A stretch of 64,000 bases of DNA. Source: Pseudochryseolinea flava. GTDB taxonomy: Bacteria; Bacteroidota; Bacteroidia; Cytophagales; Cyclobacteriaceae. The notes beneath the pieces are model-generated. The model had not been told where the DNA came from, ran no database searches, and was given only the letters and a program-made list of their open reading frames with translations. This document shows positions 18,528-27,755 of this stretch, one piece after another. Each line of letters begins with the position of its first letter. Position 1 is the stretch's first letter. The stretch covers positions 372,001-436,000 of the forward strand of contig NZ_QMFY01000002.1 in NCBI RefSeq assembly GCF_003286915.1, written 5' to 3'. Position numbers and translations under genes: made by a program.

Positions 18528-18958
18528 GCGTAATAATTGTGATCGTTGTCCATTTCAAATCCGAGGCGTTGATAAAGTCTGTTTGCAACAAGATTGGTTT
18601 TCGCTGTTTCTAGAACCAATCCGCAAGACTCTGTTTCGCGCGAAAAGTATTTTGCTGCATCCATTAATGCTACTGAAGTACCGGTACCCCTATGCGCGGG
18701 AACAACGAAGAGATCATTGAGTAACCAAAGCCTCCGCATACGTGTAGACGAAAATATCGGATACAATTGAACAAATCCCGTAAGCTCGCCTGTATTTGAT
18801 CGTGCTAAGAAGATAATCGACTCATGATTTCGCATACGCTCGTGCAGGAACCGCCTGGCGCCATGAAGGTCGCCAGGCTTTCCGTAAAATACACGGTAAT
18901 CGTTAAACAAGACACATAGTTCTGCTATATCATTTAATGTTCCTTGTGTAATCACCAT
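18515..18958 (-). CDS. GNAT family N-acetyltransferase
   Basis: This 147-residue cytosolic enzyme has the acetyl-CoA-binding motif A, DLFVVPAHRGTGTSVALMDAA, at ~85-105 and the motif B region NRLYQRLGFEMD near the C-terminus. The length is normal for the superfamily. The acceptor substrate is unknown; the set of neighbours (lipocalin-like protein and PD40 protein) gives no hint. It begins 2 bases after the stop of the upstream gene and overlaps the downstream one by 13 bases, so the three are a tight operon. Confidence 0.88.
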   Translation of the reverse strand: MVITQGTLNDIAELCVLFNDYRVFYGKPGDLHGARRFLHERMRNHESIIFLARSNTGELTGFVQLYPIFSSTRMRRLWLLNDLFVVPAHRGTGTSVALMDAAKYFSRETESCGLVLETAKTNLVANRLYQRLGFEMDNDHNYYAWND

Positions 18959-18960
18959 AC

Positions 18961-19578
18961 CTATTTAATTCGATGTGAAACGTTGGTTAGATTCATTTCC
19001 CAAGTTTTGCCATTGTCTTGAGAAAATGCTTGACTCCATACTGGATTGTTGGCGTCGGTTTTATCCCACTTGAACATTACTAAAATCGGCTTGCCTTCAA
19101 AAATATCTTTGCAGTAGAAGGTACCGACATTACCATCGAACGATCCCACTACTGGCGGATCCATGATACCGAGGTTGCTATCGACCCAATACAAACTCCA
19201 CAGTTTTGTCTGCGGATTGAACAGTCGCAACGTGACACCTTCGTAGGGTGTGTTATCCACCTGATTGTAAGATGTCCTGTAGAAATCAAGATTCCCAAGT
19301 CCATTTAAAATCGGTCCCAAATTCTCGTCCGAAGATTTATACTCGATCCATTCCGTACAATTATTCAATCGACATTTCAACCGGCGGTTATCCATCGTCC
19401 ATTTGCCTGTAAGAAAATCGAAGTCCGTTTTGGAAGATCCAGCCGATGCCGTGATAACAAGTTCACCATGTTGATCCACGCGAGCATTCACCATTTTAAA
19501 ATCTTTGGGAATCTGAGCAATTGCCTCGAATGATACGGAGAGGAAGCATATTAAGCACAGTAGTAATAGATTTTTCAT
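18961..19578 (-). CDS. Secreted lipocalin-like protein (DUF1579-type)
   Basis: This 205-residue protein has a clear signal peptide (MKNLLLLCLICFLSVS...) and a mature part with the motif FDFLTGKWTMDNRRL near residue 55. That motif is typical of calycin-like proteins of the DUF1579 group. Later segments (RLFNPQTKLWSLYWVD, FYCKDIFEGKPILVMFKWD, WSQAFSQDNGKTWE) fit a beta barrel. The function is unknown; related proteins are annotated only as hypothetical. I chose the ATG at 19578 because it begins the signal peptide. ATGs at 19590 and 19632 are in frame but add a polar extension. Confidence 0.68.
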   Translation of the reverse strand: MKNLLLLCLICFLSVSFEAIAQIPKDFKMVNARVDQHGELVITASAGSSKTDFDFLTGKWTMDNRRLKCRLNNCTEWIEYKSSDENLGPILNGLGNLDFYRTSYNQVDNTPYEGVTLRLFNPQTKLWSLYWVDSNLGIMDPPVVGSFDGNVGTFYCKDIFEGKPILVMFKWDKTDANNPVWSQAFSQDNGKTWEMNLTNVSHRIK

Positions 19579-19599
19579 AACGTTTATCATATTATTTTG

Positions 19600-19629
19600 T
19601 TTGACATGCGTAAAACTACAATAGCTTTG
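19600..19629 (+). promoter_or_regulatory. Bacteroidota-type promoter of the MocR-like gene
   Basis: TTTG (19600-19603), 18 bases, then TAGCTTTG (19622-19629) match the -33/-7 consensus. Transcription would start near 19636, giving a leader of about 40 bases before the ATG at 19677. Confidence 0.6.
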
Positions 19630-19676
19630 CACCTAGTATTGGATGCATTTTTGATCATTTTAATGGGTGCAGATTT

Positions 19677-21062
19677 ATGATACCAGTAATTCATCACGGC
19701 AAAAAATCGCGTTATCAGCAGGTCTACGAATTCTACCGAGAAGCCATCCTCTCGCAAAAATTACACGCTAACGAAAAGCTTCCGTCATACCGATGGCTTG
19801 CAGCGGAGTTGGGTGTTGCAAATAATACGATTATACAAGCCTACGAGCAACTCGTGGCTGAGGGTTATGTTCGGAACGAACAGCGCCGTGGCCTCTTCGT
19901 CAATAAGATCGCTATTAGAGATTGGCAATTGCACAGCATGACAGAAGCAACTGCAATACCGGCCGAATCGAAACGAAAGAAAAAGATTCCGTTTAGCGCT
20001 TCTGTGCATTTGGTTGACCAGGGAAACTTCCCTGTCAAGCAATGGCGAAAATGCAGTAACTGGGCACTAGATAATATCAGCTTTCAATATGAGGAGTATG
20101 AGAATGACGAATCGTTAAAAGAACAGCTCGTCAAATATTTATACAAATACCGTGGCGTCAAGACCACATCCGCGCAACTCATTATTGGATCTGGCGCAAG
20201 TTCACTTATGTTTTGGCTTGCGTTCGTTCTTCGCAAACAATGTAGAAGAATGCTCATGGAAGATCCGGGTTACGCCCGTATAAAAAATCTATTTCTTGAG
20301 TTTGACTATCAAGTAAAACCGATCACCGTACAAGACAACGGCATCGATATCATGGCGCTTAAGAAAACAAAAGCAGACTTGCTATACTTGACCCCATCCC
20401 ATCAATACCCTACCGGTGCAGCAATTCCCGTGAACCATCGCCTTCAAATTCTCGATTGGGCCAAACGGAATAATGCATTCATAATTGAAGACGATTTCGA
20501 TTGTGAGTTCCGCTACAAAACTAAGTTGATGCCATCTTTACAAGCGCTTGATGGCGCGAACAACGTCATCTATGTTGGCACGTTCTCGAGTGCATTAATG
20601 CCATCCTTACGCGTCGCCTACATCGTAATTCCACCGCAGCTGCTAACGGAAATCCAATCTTTTAAGCACCTTACGAACACTGTTCCCTTCTTTACACGCA
20701 AGACACTTGCGCTCTTTATGGAACACGGCTATTGGGAAAGTCACCTTCGTAAAATGGGAAAAGTCTATCGACTAAAATATGAAGCTTGCATCGCCAAACT
20801 AAAAACATTGCCCAAGCAACGCATCCGCTTTAACGATACACCGTCGGGCTTAAACATATTCTTAAAAATTTTCACCACCATCAGTGAATCCGAAGTAGTT
20901 CGTCGTGCTGCTGACCAAGGTATTCTCGTGACACCAGGAAGTCAGTTCTATCATGTTAGGCAAAAACTTAAACACGTCGAAATCCTTTTTGAATTTGGAA
21001 GCATCCCAACAGATGAAATCGAGCACGTCATCCAAAAATTATACAAAGCGTGTTTTCCTTAA
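19677..21062 (+). CDS. MocR-type GntR/aminotransferase-fold regulator lacking the PLP lysine
   Basis: This 461-residue protein has an N-terminal GntR winged helix-turn-helix (~10-80; LPSYRWLAAELGVANNTIIQAYEQL) fused to a class I aminotransferase fold (~105-455). It keeps TPSHQYPTG and the IEDDFDCEF motif, whose aspartate contacts the PLP ring nitrogen. The Schiff-base lysine, normally in GTFSKxLxPxLR, is Ser305 (TFSSALMPSLR; codon AGT at 20589-20591). MocR regulators such as GabR and PdxR need that lysine to bind PLP covalently. This one may therefore bind another ligand or hold PLP non-covalently. The target is unknown; the divergent lipocalin-like set and the oxidoreductase downstream are candidates. 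Confidence 0.85.
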   Translation: MIPVIHHGKKSRYQQVYEFYREAILSQKLHANEKLPSYRWLAAELGVANNTIIQAYEQLVAEGYVRNEQRRGLFVNKIAIRDWQLHSMTEATAIPAESKRKKKIPFSASVHLVDQGNFPVKQWRKCSNWALDNISFQYEEYENDESLKEQLVKYLYKYRGVKTTSAQLIIGSGASSLMFWLAFVLRKQCRRMLMEDPGYARIKNLFLEFDYQVKPITVQDNGIDIMALKKTKADLLYLTPSHQYPTGAAIPVNHRLQILDWAKRNNAFIIEDDFDCEFRYKTKLMPSLQALDGANNVIYVGTFSSALMPSLRVAYIVIPPQLLTEIQSFKHLTNTVPFFTRKTLALFMEHGYWESHLRKMGKVYRLKYEACIAKLKTLPKQRIRFNDTPSGLNIFLKIFTTISESEVVRRAADQGILVTPGSQFYHVRQKLKHVEILFEFGSIPTDEIEHVIQKLYKACFP

Positions 21063-21082
21063 TCACGCATCGTTTGCCCCTG

Positions 21083-21661
21083 TTAATGACCTTTGGTTCC
21101 TAACAAGAAGACCTTCTCCAACCAGCGCTTTCGGAATTTTTCGGTCGAATCCTTAATAGGCGCAATGTATGTCACCTTCACAGGACCAACGCCACAAAGT
21201 TCTAGTGTACCTTTCTTGAATTGATTGAGCGTTGGACTTTTCATGATAAGCCAATCGTACCATCTTGGTGTATCGGCCGTAACAATGATGTGACCCGATT
21301 TTCCCTTCCATAATTTTTTTGGAAATGGATTTCCTTCTCGCGGTTGAAAGGCGATGCCCGGCAAAAACACGCGGTCAATGAAACCTTTCATGATTGCGGG
21401 ACTTCCATACCACCACATCGGGAAAACCCAAACGAGGTGCTCTGCAGCTTCAATCTTTTCGATAGCCGTAACCAGGTCTGGCTCAAGCTCCGTTCTCTTA
21501 CGGTAACCAAAGCCGAGGTTGGGATTAAATTGTAAGTCAACAATATTAATTTCAGACACCTGCGCTTCCGTTTTGCTCAACCCGCTCTTATAAGCGTCGA
21601 GGAGCGCGGCATTGTAACTCTGCTTATCTGGGTGTCCATTGATGATCAATACCTTTTTCAT
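21083..21661 (-). CDS. Flavodoxin-fold NAD(P)H-dependent oxidoreductase
   Basis: This 192-residue cytosolic flavoprotein belongs to the MdaB/KefF-like NAD(P)H dehydrogenase (quinone) group. The FMN-phosphate loop is INGHPDKQSYNAAL near the start, and the conserved block VWVFPMWWYGSPAIMKGFIDRV is at ~85-107. It would reduce quinones or similar electrophiles by two electrons. I chose the ATG at 21661 (MKKVLIINGH), which gives the standard family start; the ATG at 21697 adds twelve residues. It is convergent with the MocR-like gene and lies downstream of a Crp/Fnr-type regulator on the same strand, so it may be controlled by that regulator. Confidence 0.88.
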   Translation of the reverse strand: MKKVLIINGHPDKQSYNAALLDAYKSGLSKTEAQVSEINIVDLQFNPNLGFGYRKRTELEPDLVTAIEKIEAAEHLVWVFPMWWYGSPAIMKGFIDRVFLPGIAFQPREGNPFPKKLWKGKSGHIIVTADTPRWYDWLIMKSPTLNQFKKGTLELCGVGPVKVTYIAPIKDSTEKFRKRWLEKVFLLGTKGH

Positions 21662-21717
21662 GTTTACTTTTTTGGGCAAAGAAATCATGACATGCACCGA
21701 TTGGAAAGGACAAATGT

Positions 21718-22281
21718 CTAAATCGAAATAGACTTTCTGATTCTGCTGAGGTGTCGCTGCGTAATGCCTAGATAGGAAGCTAGGTAGTTCAAAGGGATCA
21801 TCTGAAGATACTCCGGGTTCCGCTTGAGTAAATCTTTGTATTTCATTTCAGCCGTCTCCGTCAGCAAAGAAAAAATGCGTTGCTCCATCCGTATAAACTC
21901 TTGTTCAGCAATCATCTTCGCAAGCCGAAGCCAATTCACGCTGGATTGTTCAAGCCTCATGAATACGTCGCGAGGAATACAAATCACGTCTGCGTCTGCA
22001 ATTGCATGAATATTCTCTACCGTTTTATGTTGCGCTATAAAAGACGAATACGCCGTCATAAAATAGTTGGAAAACGTAAAGCAGTACGTAACTTCATCGC
22101 CGAGGGCATTGTGATAGTACGATCGAAAGCATCCGGACTGAACAAATCCAACGGTATCGCATACCTGTCCTTCTCTGATAAAGAATCCACCTTTCTTAAA
22201 ACTTCTCTTCTCACCAGATTTCTGAATCGACGCTATCTCCTCGTCCGTCAGAACACCGAATGAATTTAAGAATTGTTCCAT
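21718..22281 (-). CDS. Crp/Fnr family transcriptional regulator
   Basis: This 187-residue regulator has an N-terminal cyclic-nucleotide-binding-like beta barrel (~20-115; KGGFFIREGQVCDTVGFVQSGCF) and a C-terminal helix-turn-helix (~150-187; IPLNYLASYLGITQRHLSRIR). It has no Fnr-type cysteine cluster, so an iron-sulphur sensor is unlikely. The family is abundant in Bacteroidota and ligands are mostly unknown. The stop lies about 56 bases before the oxidoreductase start, so the two probably form an operon and the regulator may respond to quinones or redox stress. Confidence 0.87.
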   Translation of the reverse strand: MEQFLNSFGVLTDEEIASIQKSGEKRSFKKGGFFIREGQVCDTVGFVQSGCFRSYYHNALGDEVTYCFTFSNYFMTAYSSFIAQHKTVENIHAIADADVICIPRDVFMRLEQSSVNWLRLAKMIAEQEFIRMEQRIFSLLTETAEMKYKDLLKRNPEYLQMIPLNYLASYLGITQRHLSRIRKSISI

Positions 22282-22350
22282 GATAAGATGATTTTGAAAA
22301 CCATCGCTAAAATTACATGAAACTTCCCTCGAATTTCAAAACTCTATAGG

Positions 22351-25128
22351 CTATTTAAATTGACTGAGTCGATAGGTGACCGTGAGAAGGTAATATCGTT
22401 GCAGTACATTAACCTGGCTATCCTCGATGTAGGTTTCAGTGATCTCGCGACGAATGCTATTATTCCGATTAAGAATATCGAACGCATTAAATTTAACCTC
22501 TAGCGCTTCGTTCTTTAAAAACTTATACCCGAGCCCCGCATTCCAATACCAAATACTCTGATCAAGGCCGGCAGATAATCCGAGATACGCATTATTGCTT
22601 ACGTTCGTCGTAAAGACAAAACCTTTCCAAAACAACCAATTGAGCCGAGCGCTGGACACAAAGTTCCAATAGTTATTGTTCGCTTGACGTTGTAAGGAGT
22701 TTTTTACAATGGTATAATTGGCATTCGTCGATACCGTAAAATCGATACGCTCATTGATGTTACTGCTCAACACAACAGACTGATTAAGCGCATAATTCTT
22801 TGCTACGTTTCGCTGTTGGTTGATCAACGCCGGTTGATTATTGAAATTGATGCCACTGCTGACATTCATATTCGACTTCAAAACTTTCAACGGAAAGCCA
22901 TATGTTACCAATCCACGCAAGCTATAGTAACCATCGACATTTACCGGATAGGACAATTGCGTTCCTCTTGCAAGCGGTATATCATTCACCGTTGTATCGT
23001 TACCGGCGATGATCGATGTATTTGTAATGTAGTCATTAACGAAATTCGCGTTGACAAGCATTAGTAAACTTGTAGACTTCTCGATATTGGAGCTACCATA
23101 GCGAACAGAAATATTTTGATTAAAATCTTGCGCTAGATTCGGATTTCCTGTGCGAAGAAAAAGAGGATTTCGATTATCAACTACATTTTGCAGCTGCGAT
23201 ATCGATGGTGCGTTTGACGAGGACCGATACTGCACGCGTATGTTTCTGGTGTTTGTAAATTTGTAATTCATAGAAAATTGAGGAACAACATTTGTAAAGC
23301 TCCGATCAACGGATGCTTCATAAGGAAATAATTGATCGCTCTTCAATTGAGCATGCTGAAAATTAACCGTTGAATTGAAGTTAAACTTCTTGACATTATA
23401 TCGGTACCCGATTCCACCACGTTGATTGATGTACGTATTATCGAAGGTATTCGTCAGTAAAGAGTCGAGCGTTTGCGTGTTCGACTCCGGATCGTTGTTA
23501 TAGGTCAATTTATCAGAATCACTTTTACGAAAAGAGGGCGAATAACTAATCTGAATCTGTCCCCGCTTGCCTACCGGTTCTGTGTAATCAATCGACGAAG
23601 ATATCACGTAAGACTCCGATGTGTTATCAGAATTTTGATTAACAATCATCGTTGTATCCACTGAAACATCCGTCGAAGACAGTATTCCATTTCCATCCGA
23701 CTGATTCATTTCCGTGGTAACATTAACAGACAAAGATCTTCCACGCTTGGCAAAGCGATGCCGAAAAAGAATGCTGTTAGCAAAGTTATAACCTTCATTC
23801 TCCGAACGATTTGCATTATCTAATGCACGTTCAAATGCGTCAGATTGAGATTCATAATTTCCGAAAAGTCGTGACCGCGCGTTATTATTTTGAAAACTAA
23901 AACGCGGCGTAAGGATGAGTGTGTTAACAGAATCAATTTGATATTCAAGTCGAAAATTCGCGCGATGATTAAAGTTTCTATTATTCGCACGGCTATCTTC
24001 CTGGTATACCAAGCCGCTATCACGCGACGTTATGTATTGCCTGTCTATAACAGAAAGTCTTTCATTAATTGTATTGTTAAAGAAATAGCTACCACTGACT
24101 TTGATTTTTTTACTCCATTCGTCGATGTAGTTCAAGCCCACCGCGTGTGTCGTCGAGATTCCACTTTGTTGCCCTATCGAAAAATTATTTCCACCACCGC
24201 CTCTACCGCCACGACCGCCACCGCGATTTCCTCCGCCAGATGAACCCATCACGCCAAGAAGGTCTTCGTTGCTAAAGTTCTGCTGATTCACATTATTGCT
24301 TTGACCGATCACTGAAAGTTTACGTGCGCCTTTAAAGGAATTTACATTTCCTCCCGTCGCGTATAACCCATCGTTACTTACACCCGCGTACAATCTCCCA
24401 AACACACCTTGATTACGTCCCTTTCTTGTAACAATGTTAATCGTCTTTTGCGTTTGTCCATCGTCAAAACCCGTTAACTGCGATTGCTCACTCATCCGAT
24501 CGAACACTTCGACCTTCTCTATAATTTCCGCTGGAAGATTTTTCATGGCGAGTGTAGCGTCGTCGCCAAAGAACTCTTTGCCATCAACGAGTACCTTTTG
24601 TACTGCTTCACCTTGTGCTTTGATTCCAGTGTTATCAGACGTAATTCCCGGCATCTTGCCAATGAGATCTTCCGCAGTTGCATCACGTGTTACTTTAAAA
24701 GCATTCGCATTATATTGAATGGTATCACCCTTTTGTTCTACCTGAATGGAAGCACCTTGCACTACTACACCGTTCAACATTGTCGACGATTCACCTAACG
24801 AAATCGTTCCGAGATCAACAGAACCGTCATTCACTTCGAATTTGATTTCGCGTGATGTATAACCCACATAAGAGATCACAAGCGTATAATGCGTGGATCG
24901 CACGGGGCTGAAATTAAATTTCCCATCAGTATCTGTTACTGTACCACGTTGATTTAGACTATCTCTTGCTTGTAACAACCGAATAGAAACCCCAATGAGC
25001 GGTGACTTATTGGCACTATCGAGAACGATCCCGGAAATGCTGCGTTGTTGCGCCGTGGCTGATATAGAAATCAAGCAAAAGAAAAACACGGCGGTGGCGA
25101 TACGTTTAAACACCTTCAAAGGAAGCAA
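22351..25128 (-). CDS. Outer-membrane beta-barrel protein of the TonB-receptor superfamily with Gly/Arg-rich insert
   Basis: This 925-residue protein has a signal peptide (~1-27), a carboxypeptidase-regulatory-like domain (~28-115), a plug-like region (~125-240, with LVDGKEFFGDDATLAMKNLPAE) and a large barrel resembling the outer-membrane beta-barrel family OMP_b-brl_3. A glycine/arginine-rich insert of about 23 residues lies near 293-315 and is probably an exposed flexible loop at the start of the barrel. The C-terminus ends TYRLSQFK rather than in an aromatic residue. Transport cargo is unknown. It stands alone, with no SusD partner, and lies upstream-divergent of a lipoprotein gene. Confidence 0.82.
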   Translation of the reverse strand: MLPLKVFKRIATAVFFFCLISISATAQQRSISGIVLDSANKSPLIGVSIRLLQARDSLNQRGTVTDTDGKFNFSPVRSTHYTLVISYVGYTSREIKFEVNDGSVDLGTISLGESSTMLNGVVVQGASIQVEQKGDTIQYNANAFKVTRDATAEDLIGKMPGITSDNTGIKAQGEAVQKVLVDGKEFFGDDATLAMKNLPAEIIEKVEVFDRMSEQSQLTGFDDGQTQKTINIVTRKGRNQGVFGRLYAGVSNDGLYATGGNVNSFKGARKLSVIGQSNNVNQQNFSNEDLLGVMGSSGGGNRGGGRGGRGGGGNNFSIGQQSGISTTHAVGLNYIDEWSKKIKVSGSYFFNNTINERLSVIDRQYITSRDSGLVYQEDSRANNRNFNHRANFRLEYQIDSVNTLILTPRFSFQNNNARSRLFGNYESQSDAFERALDNANRSENEGYNFANSILFRHRFAKRGRSLSVNVTTEMNQSDGNGILSSTDVSVDTTMIVNQNSDNTSESYVISSSIDYTEPVGKRGQIQISYSPSFRKSDSDKLTYNNDPESNTQTLDSLLTNTFDNTYINQRGGIGYRYNVKKFNFNSTVNFQHAQLKSDQLFPYEASVDRSFTNVVPQFSMNYKFTNTRNIRVQYRSSSNAPSISQLQNVVDNRNPLFLRTGNPNLAQDFNQNISVRYGSSNIEKSTSLLMLVNANFVNDYITNTSIIAGNDTTVNDIPLARGTQLSYPVNVDGYYSLRGLVTYGFPLKVLKSNMNVSSGINFNNQPALINQQRNVAKNYALNQSVVLSSNINERIDFTVSTNANYTIVKNSLQRQANNNYWNFVSSARLNWLFWKGFVFTTNVSNNAYLGLSAGLDQSIWYWNAGLGYKFLKNEALEVKFNAFDILNRNNSIRREITETYIEDSQVNVLQRYYLLTVTYRLSQFK

Positions 25129-25337
25129 AAAAAGAAAAAACGATCGATCCCGTTGGTAGAATAATAGGCGGAAGATGTCGAATGTTTAAAGGCTCGTTGT
25201 CACAACAGCGTTCAAGTGCGCTAGTCAAAAAAAGGGAATCGACACATATTCCTTACGTCTCAGGTCATTTGTGAAGTGAAAAATTTTGATAGTCATGCTG
25301 AAGGCTTATTTTAGTATGAACAAGAACCGTTTAAACA

Positions 25338-26108
25338 ATGAAAACAAACTATCTACGTTACGCGCTCCTACTAACGTGTAGCGTCGCATTTATGCAATGC
25401 TCAGACGATGAACCGGAGAAAACGCCGATCTGTTATGTAACCAAGCTGCCTTTAGACGACGGTACACTACTTTTCACGTACAATGACGATCATCAAATTA
25501 CAACTGCCAAATATGAGGATGATGACAACCCAGACGGAAAATACAGCCGTACCTACGAGTATGCTAGCGGTAAACTATCCAAGGTGAATTACCTCTACAA
25601 CGACGTTGTTACCAATTATAGAACGTTCGGTCATGAAAGTGACAAAATAATCGAGAACGTTTTTTACAAAAATGGCGAGGGTGAATTCGTACTGGACACA
25701 CGGTACTTTCACTACATCAAGAATAACCGCATCGTTAGTAGAACAACAGCTCAAAGCTCTCAAGATTTTGTTACGAGTGACTCTGCTGTATACACGTATG
25801 ATAGCCAAGGGCAAGTGATTACAAAAATTGAATATTACGACAATAAAGGAGAGGTTCAGACAAAGACCGAAATCATGTATGATGGAAAAGTCAGTCCATA
25901 CTACATTAGCGCTACGACCGACGGCGACAACTCTTACTTCGACAACACGAATCTGAGCACGCAAAATGCTACGAAGTTCACGTATTCAGGTCCGGGGTGG
26001 ACAGAAAGTGAAACCTTCACCTATACTTATGATGCCGATGGCAAGACACTCTCACGTAAGGCTGAGTGGGAAGATACAGCCCGTGAAATAACCTGGGCCT
26101 GCGAATAG
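25338..26108 (+). CDS. Lipoprotein with YD-like tyrosine repeats
   Basis: This 256-residue protein has a lipoprotein signal (cysteine at residue 21, VAFMQC). The mature part contains weak repeats of the form YxYdxxGk (YEYASGKLSKV, YTYDSQGQVITKIEYYD, YTYDADGKTLSRK), recalling YD/RHS-type beta-sheet repeats but much shorter. It is probably an outer-membrane or surface lipoprotein; the function is unknown. It is single and followed by a strong terminator. Confidence 0.75.
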   Translation: MKTNYLRYALLLTCSVAFMQCSDDEPEKTPICYVTKLPLDDGTLLFTYNDDHQITTAKYEDDDNPDGKYSRTYEYASGKLSKVNYLYNDVVTNYRTFGHESDKIIENVFYKNGEGEFVLDTRYFHYIKNNRIVSRTTAQSSQDFVTSDSAVYTYDSQGQVITKIEYYDNKGEVQTKTEIMYDGKVSPYYISATTDGDNSYFDNTNLSTQNATKFTYSGPGWTESETFTYTYDADGKTLSRKAEWEDTAREITWACE

Positions 26109-26128
26109 TATCCCCCAACCTCTATAAC

Positions 26129-26173
26129 AAAAAAGAGACTCACCCAAAATATAGATGAGTCTCTTTTTTTTAT
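26129..26173. terminator. Strong bidirectional rho-independent terminator
   Basis: AAAAAAGAGACTCA (26129-26142) pairs perfectly with TGAGTCTCTTTTTT from 26156, with a 13-base loop and a continuing T-run. It separates the convergent lipoprotein and desaturase genes and carries A/T runs for both directions. Confidence 0.9.
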
Positions 26174-26191
26174 AGTTACATTTCACACATA

Positions 26192-27304
26192 TTACTTCAA
26201 CTGAGCACCTACCAGCTCGGGCCGCATACCCAACTGACGAAGCAATCGCGCGTGACCTGCCAGTGCTGAAAGAAATGTTTTTGAAGTTTTATATGGCAAT
26301 CCGAATTCGTGTGCCGTGGATTTTACAATAGATGCAATTTTCGAATAGTGCACATGGCAAATATTTGGAAACAAATGATGTTCAATTTGAAAATTCAAGC
26401 CACCCACATACCACGAAAACCATTTGCTGTTGTTGCCAAAATTTGTGGTCGTGAGGAGTTGATGTATCGCCCAATTGTTTTCAAGCGTTCTGTTATCGTC
26501 CGGGAGCGGAAACTCTGTTCCTTCGATAACATGGGCTGGTTGAAAGACAATGGCAAGGATGAATCCCGCGATATAATGCATGATCAAAATACCGATTACA
26601 ATCTGCCACCAGACCAGCGATGTGAGCACAAGAGGAATCACAAATATATACCCTATGTAAATAATCTTAGTAGAAAAAAGAACGGCCCACTCTTTCACAA
26701 TGTTTGCCTTTTGCGCTTTTATCATCCCATTTTTTTGATAACGGACAAGGCGCGTGAAATCGTTTATACACAACCAAACAATGGTAAGAAGTCCATATAA
26801 AAACCAGGCATAAATAAATTGATACTTGTGAACACGTTTCCAATTGGCATGCGGTGTTAGACGAAGCGCACCACGCGGCCGAATATCTTCGTCTTCTTCA
26901 TGAACATTGGTATACGAATGATGCAAGACGTTGTGCTGTAACTTCCAGTTAAACGATGTTGTTCCAAGGAGATTAATGGAATACCCAATCAACGTGTTAA
27001 TCCATTTCTTTTTCGAATACGCACCATGGTTCGCATCATGCATTACAGACAACCCAATACCAGCTTGTCCAAGTCCCATCAAGATGGCCATGGCCAACAG
27101 ACCAACAACGCCCATGGAAGGATTGGACAATATCAGAACATAAGGAACAAAATAAAGCAAAAACATCACGATAGTTTTCACTACCATTTGATGATTACCA
27201 TGCCTTGCAATATTGTTGTCTTTAAAATATTCATTCACACGCTTATTCAACGTGGCAACGAAATCACGATTCGTGGAGGCAAATTTCAGGGTCGGTTTTT
27301 CCAT
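26192..27304 (-). CDS. Membrane fatty acid desaturase
   Basis: This 370-residue membrane enzyme inserts a cis double bond into acyl chains using a di-iron centre and oxygen. The three histidine boxes are HDANHGAY (HxxxH), HNVLHHSYTN (HxxHH) and QIEHHLFP (QxxHH), separated by four hydrophobic helices. The QxxHH third box places it with the linoleoyl-CoA/front-end desaturase type. It probably adjusts membrane fluidity. I chose the ATG at 27304 (MEKPTLKFAS), since the longer frame from 27352 adds a polar stretch without support. It is single, convergent with the lipoprotein gene. Confidence 0.9.
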   Translation of the reverse strand: MEKPTLKFASTNRDFVATLNKRVNEYFKDNNIARHGNHQMVVKTIVMFLLYFVPYVLILSNPSMGVVGLLAMAILMGLGQAGIGLSVMHDANHGAYSKKKWINTLIGYSINLLGTTSFNWKLQHNVLHHSYTNVHEEDEDIRPRGALRLTPHANWKRVHKYQFIYAWFLYGLLTIVWLCINDFTRLVRYQKNGMIKAQKANIVKEWAVLFSTKIIYIGYIFVIPLVLTSLVWWQIVIGILIMHYIAGFILAIVFQPAHVIEGTEFPLPDDNRTLENNWAIHQLLTTTNFGNNSKWFSWYVGGLNFQIEHHLFPNICHVHYSKIASIVKSTAHEFGLPYKTSKTFLSALAGHARLLRQLGMRPELVGAQLK

Positions 27305-27755
27305 GGCGGTCTTTGGGTGTTTATAACTACAATCAATCTCACCTTCAATCATTCAACAGCATTTACAGCCAGCGCTACCCGAACAGGGCAGAAAACTTAT
27401 CAAGGGAGTGGATCACGTACTAACGTGCGGCTCGTACATTTGGTATTGGCAAACGATGTTATTGTACGACACCGTCAAATTGCGGAACTAACAAATACTT
27501 TGTTACAAAACGAATTATTGATCTCTCCACAATTCAACGGATCGAAGGTACTACTTAATCTTCACAAATCCGAAGAACTCATTAGCGATCGACCGCAACG
27601 ACAGATGTACTGAAGCGGCGCAGCACACATCATTATTGCTGCAGCATCTTCATTTCACGGATTAAATTACTATGAAAAAAGGCATGCAAACCTATTTTTA
27701 CGCCACGTACGGGCCATTAGCATTTTAATTCTGCTTTATCAGAAAAATCATACGT
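27305..27755. other. 451-base intergenic region
   Basis: The region lies between the desaturase start and the DoxX stop. I find no protein with family features, no tRNA-like cloverleaf and no exact TAnnTTTG promoter box for the minus-strand desaturase. An open frame running out of the desaturase in the opposite strand to 27613 has no recognisable content. Confidence 0.4.

Noticed and set aside
26309-27613. Long plus-strand frames opposite the desaturase gene (163 and 195 codons)
   Set aside because: They lie opposite a desaturase with intact histidine boxes and have no family features of their own. The tail beyond 27352 is open but has no supported start.
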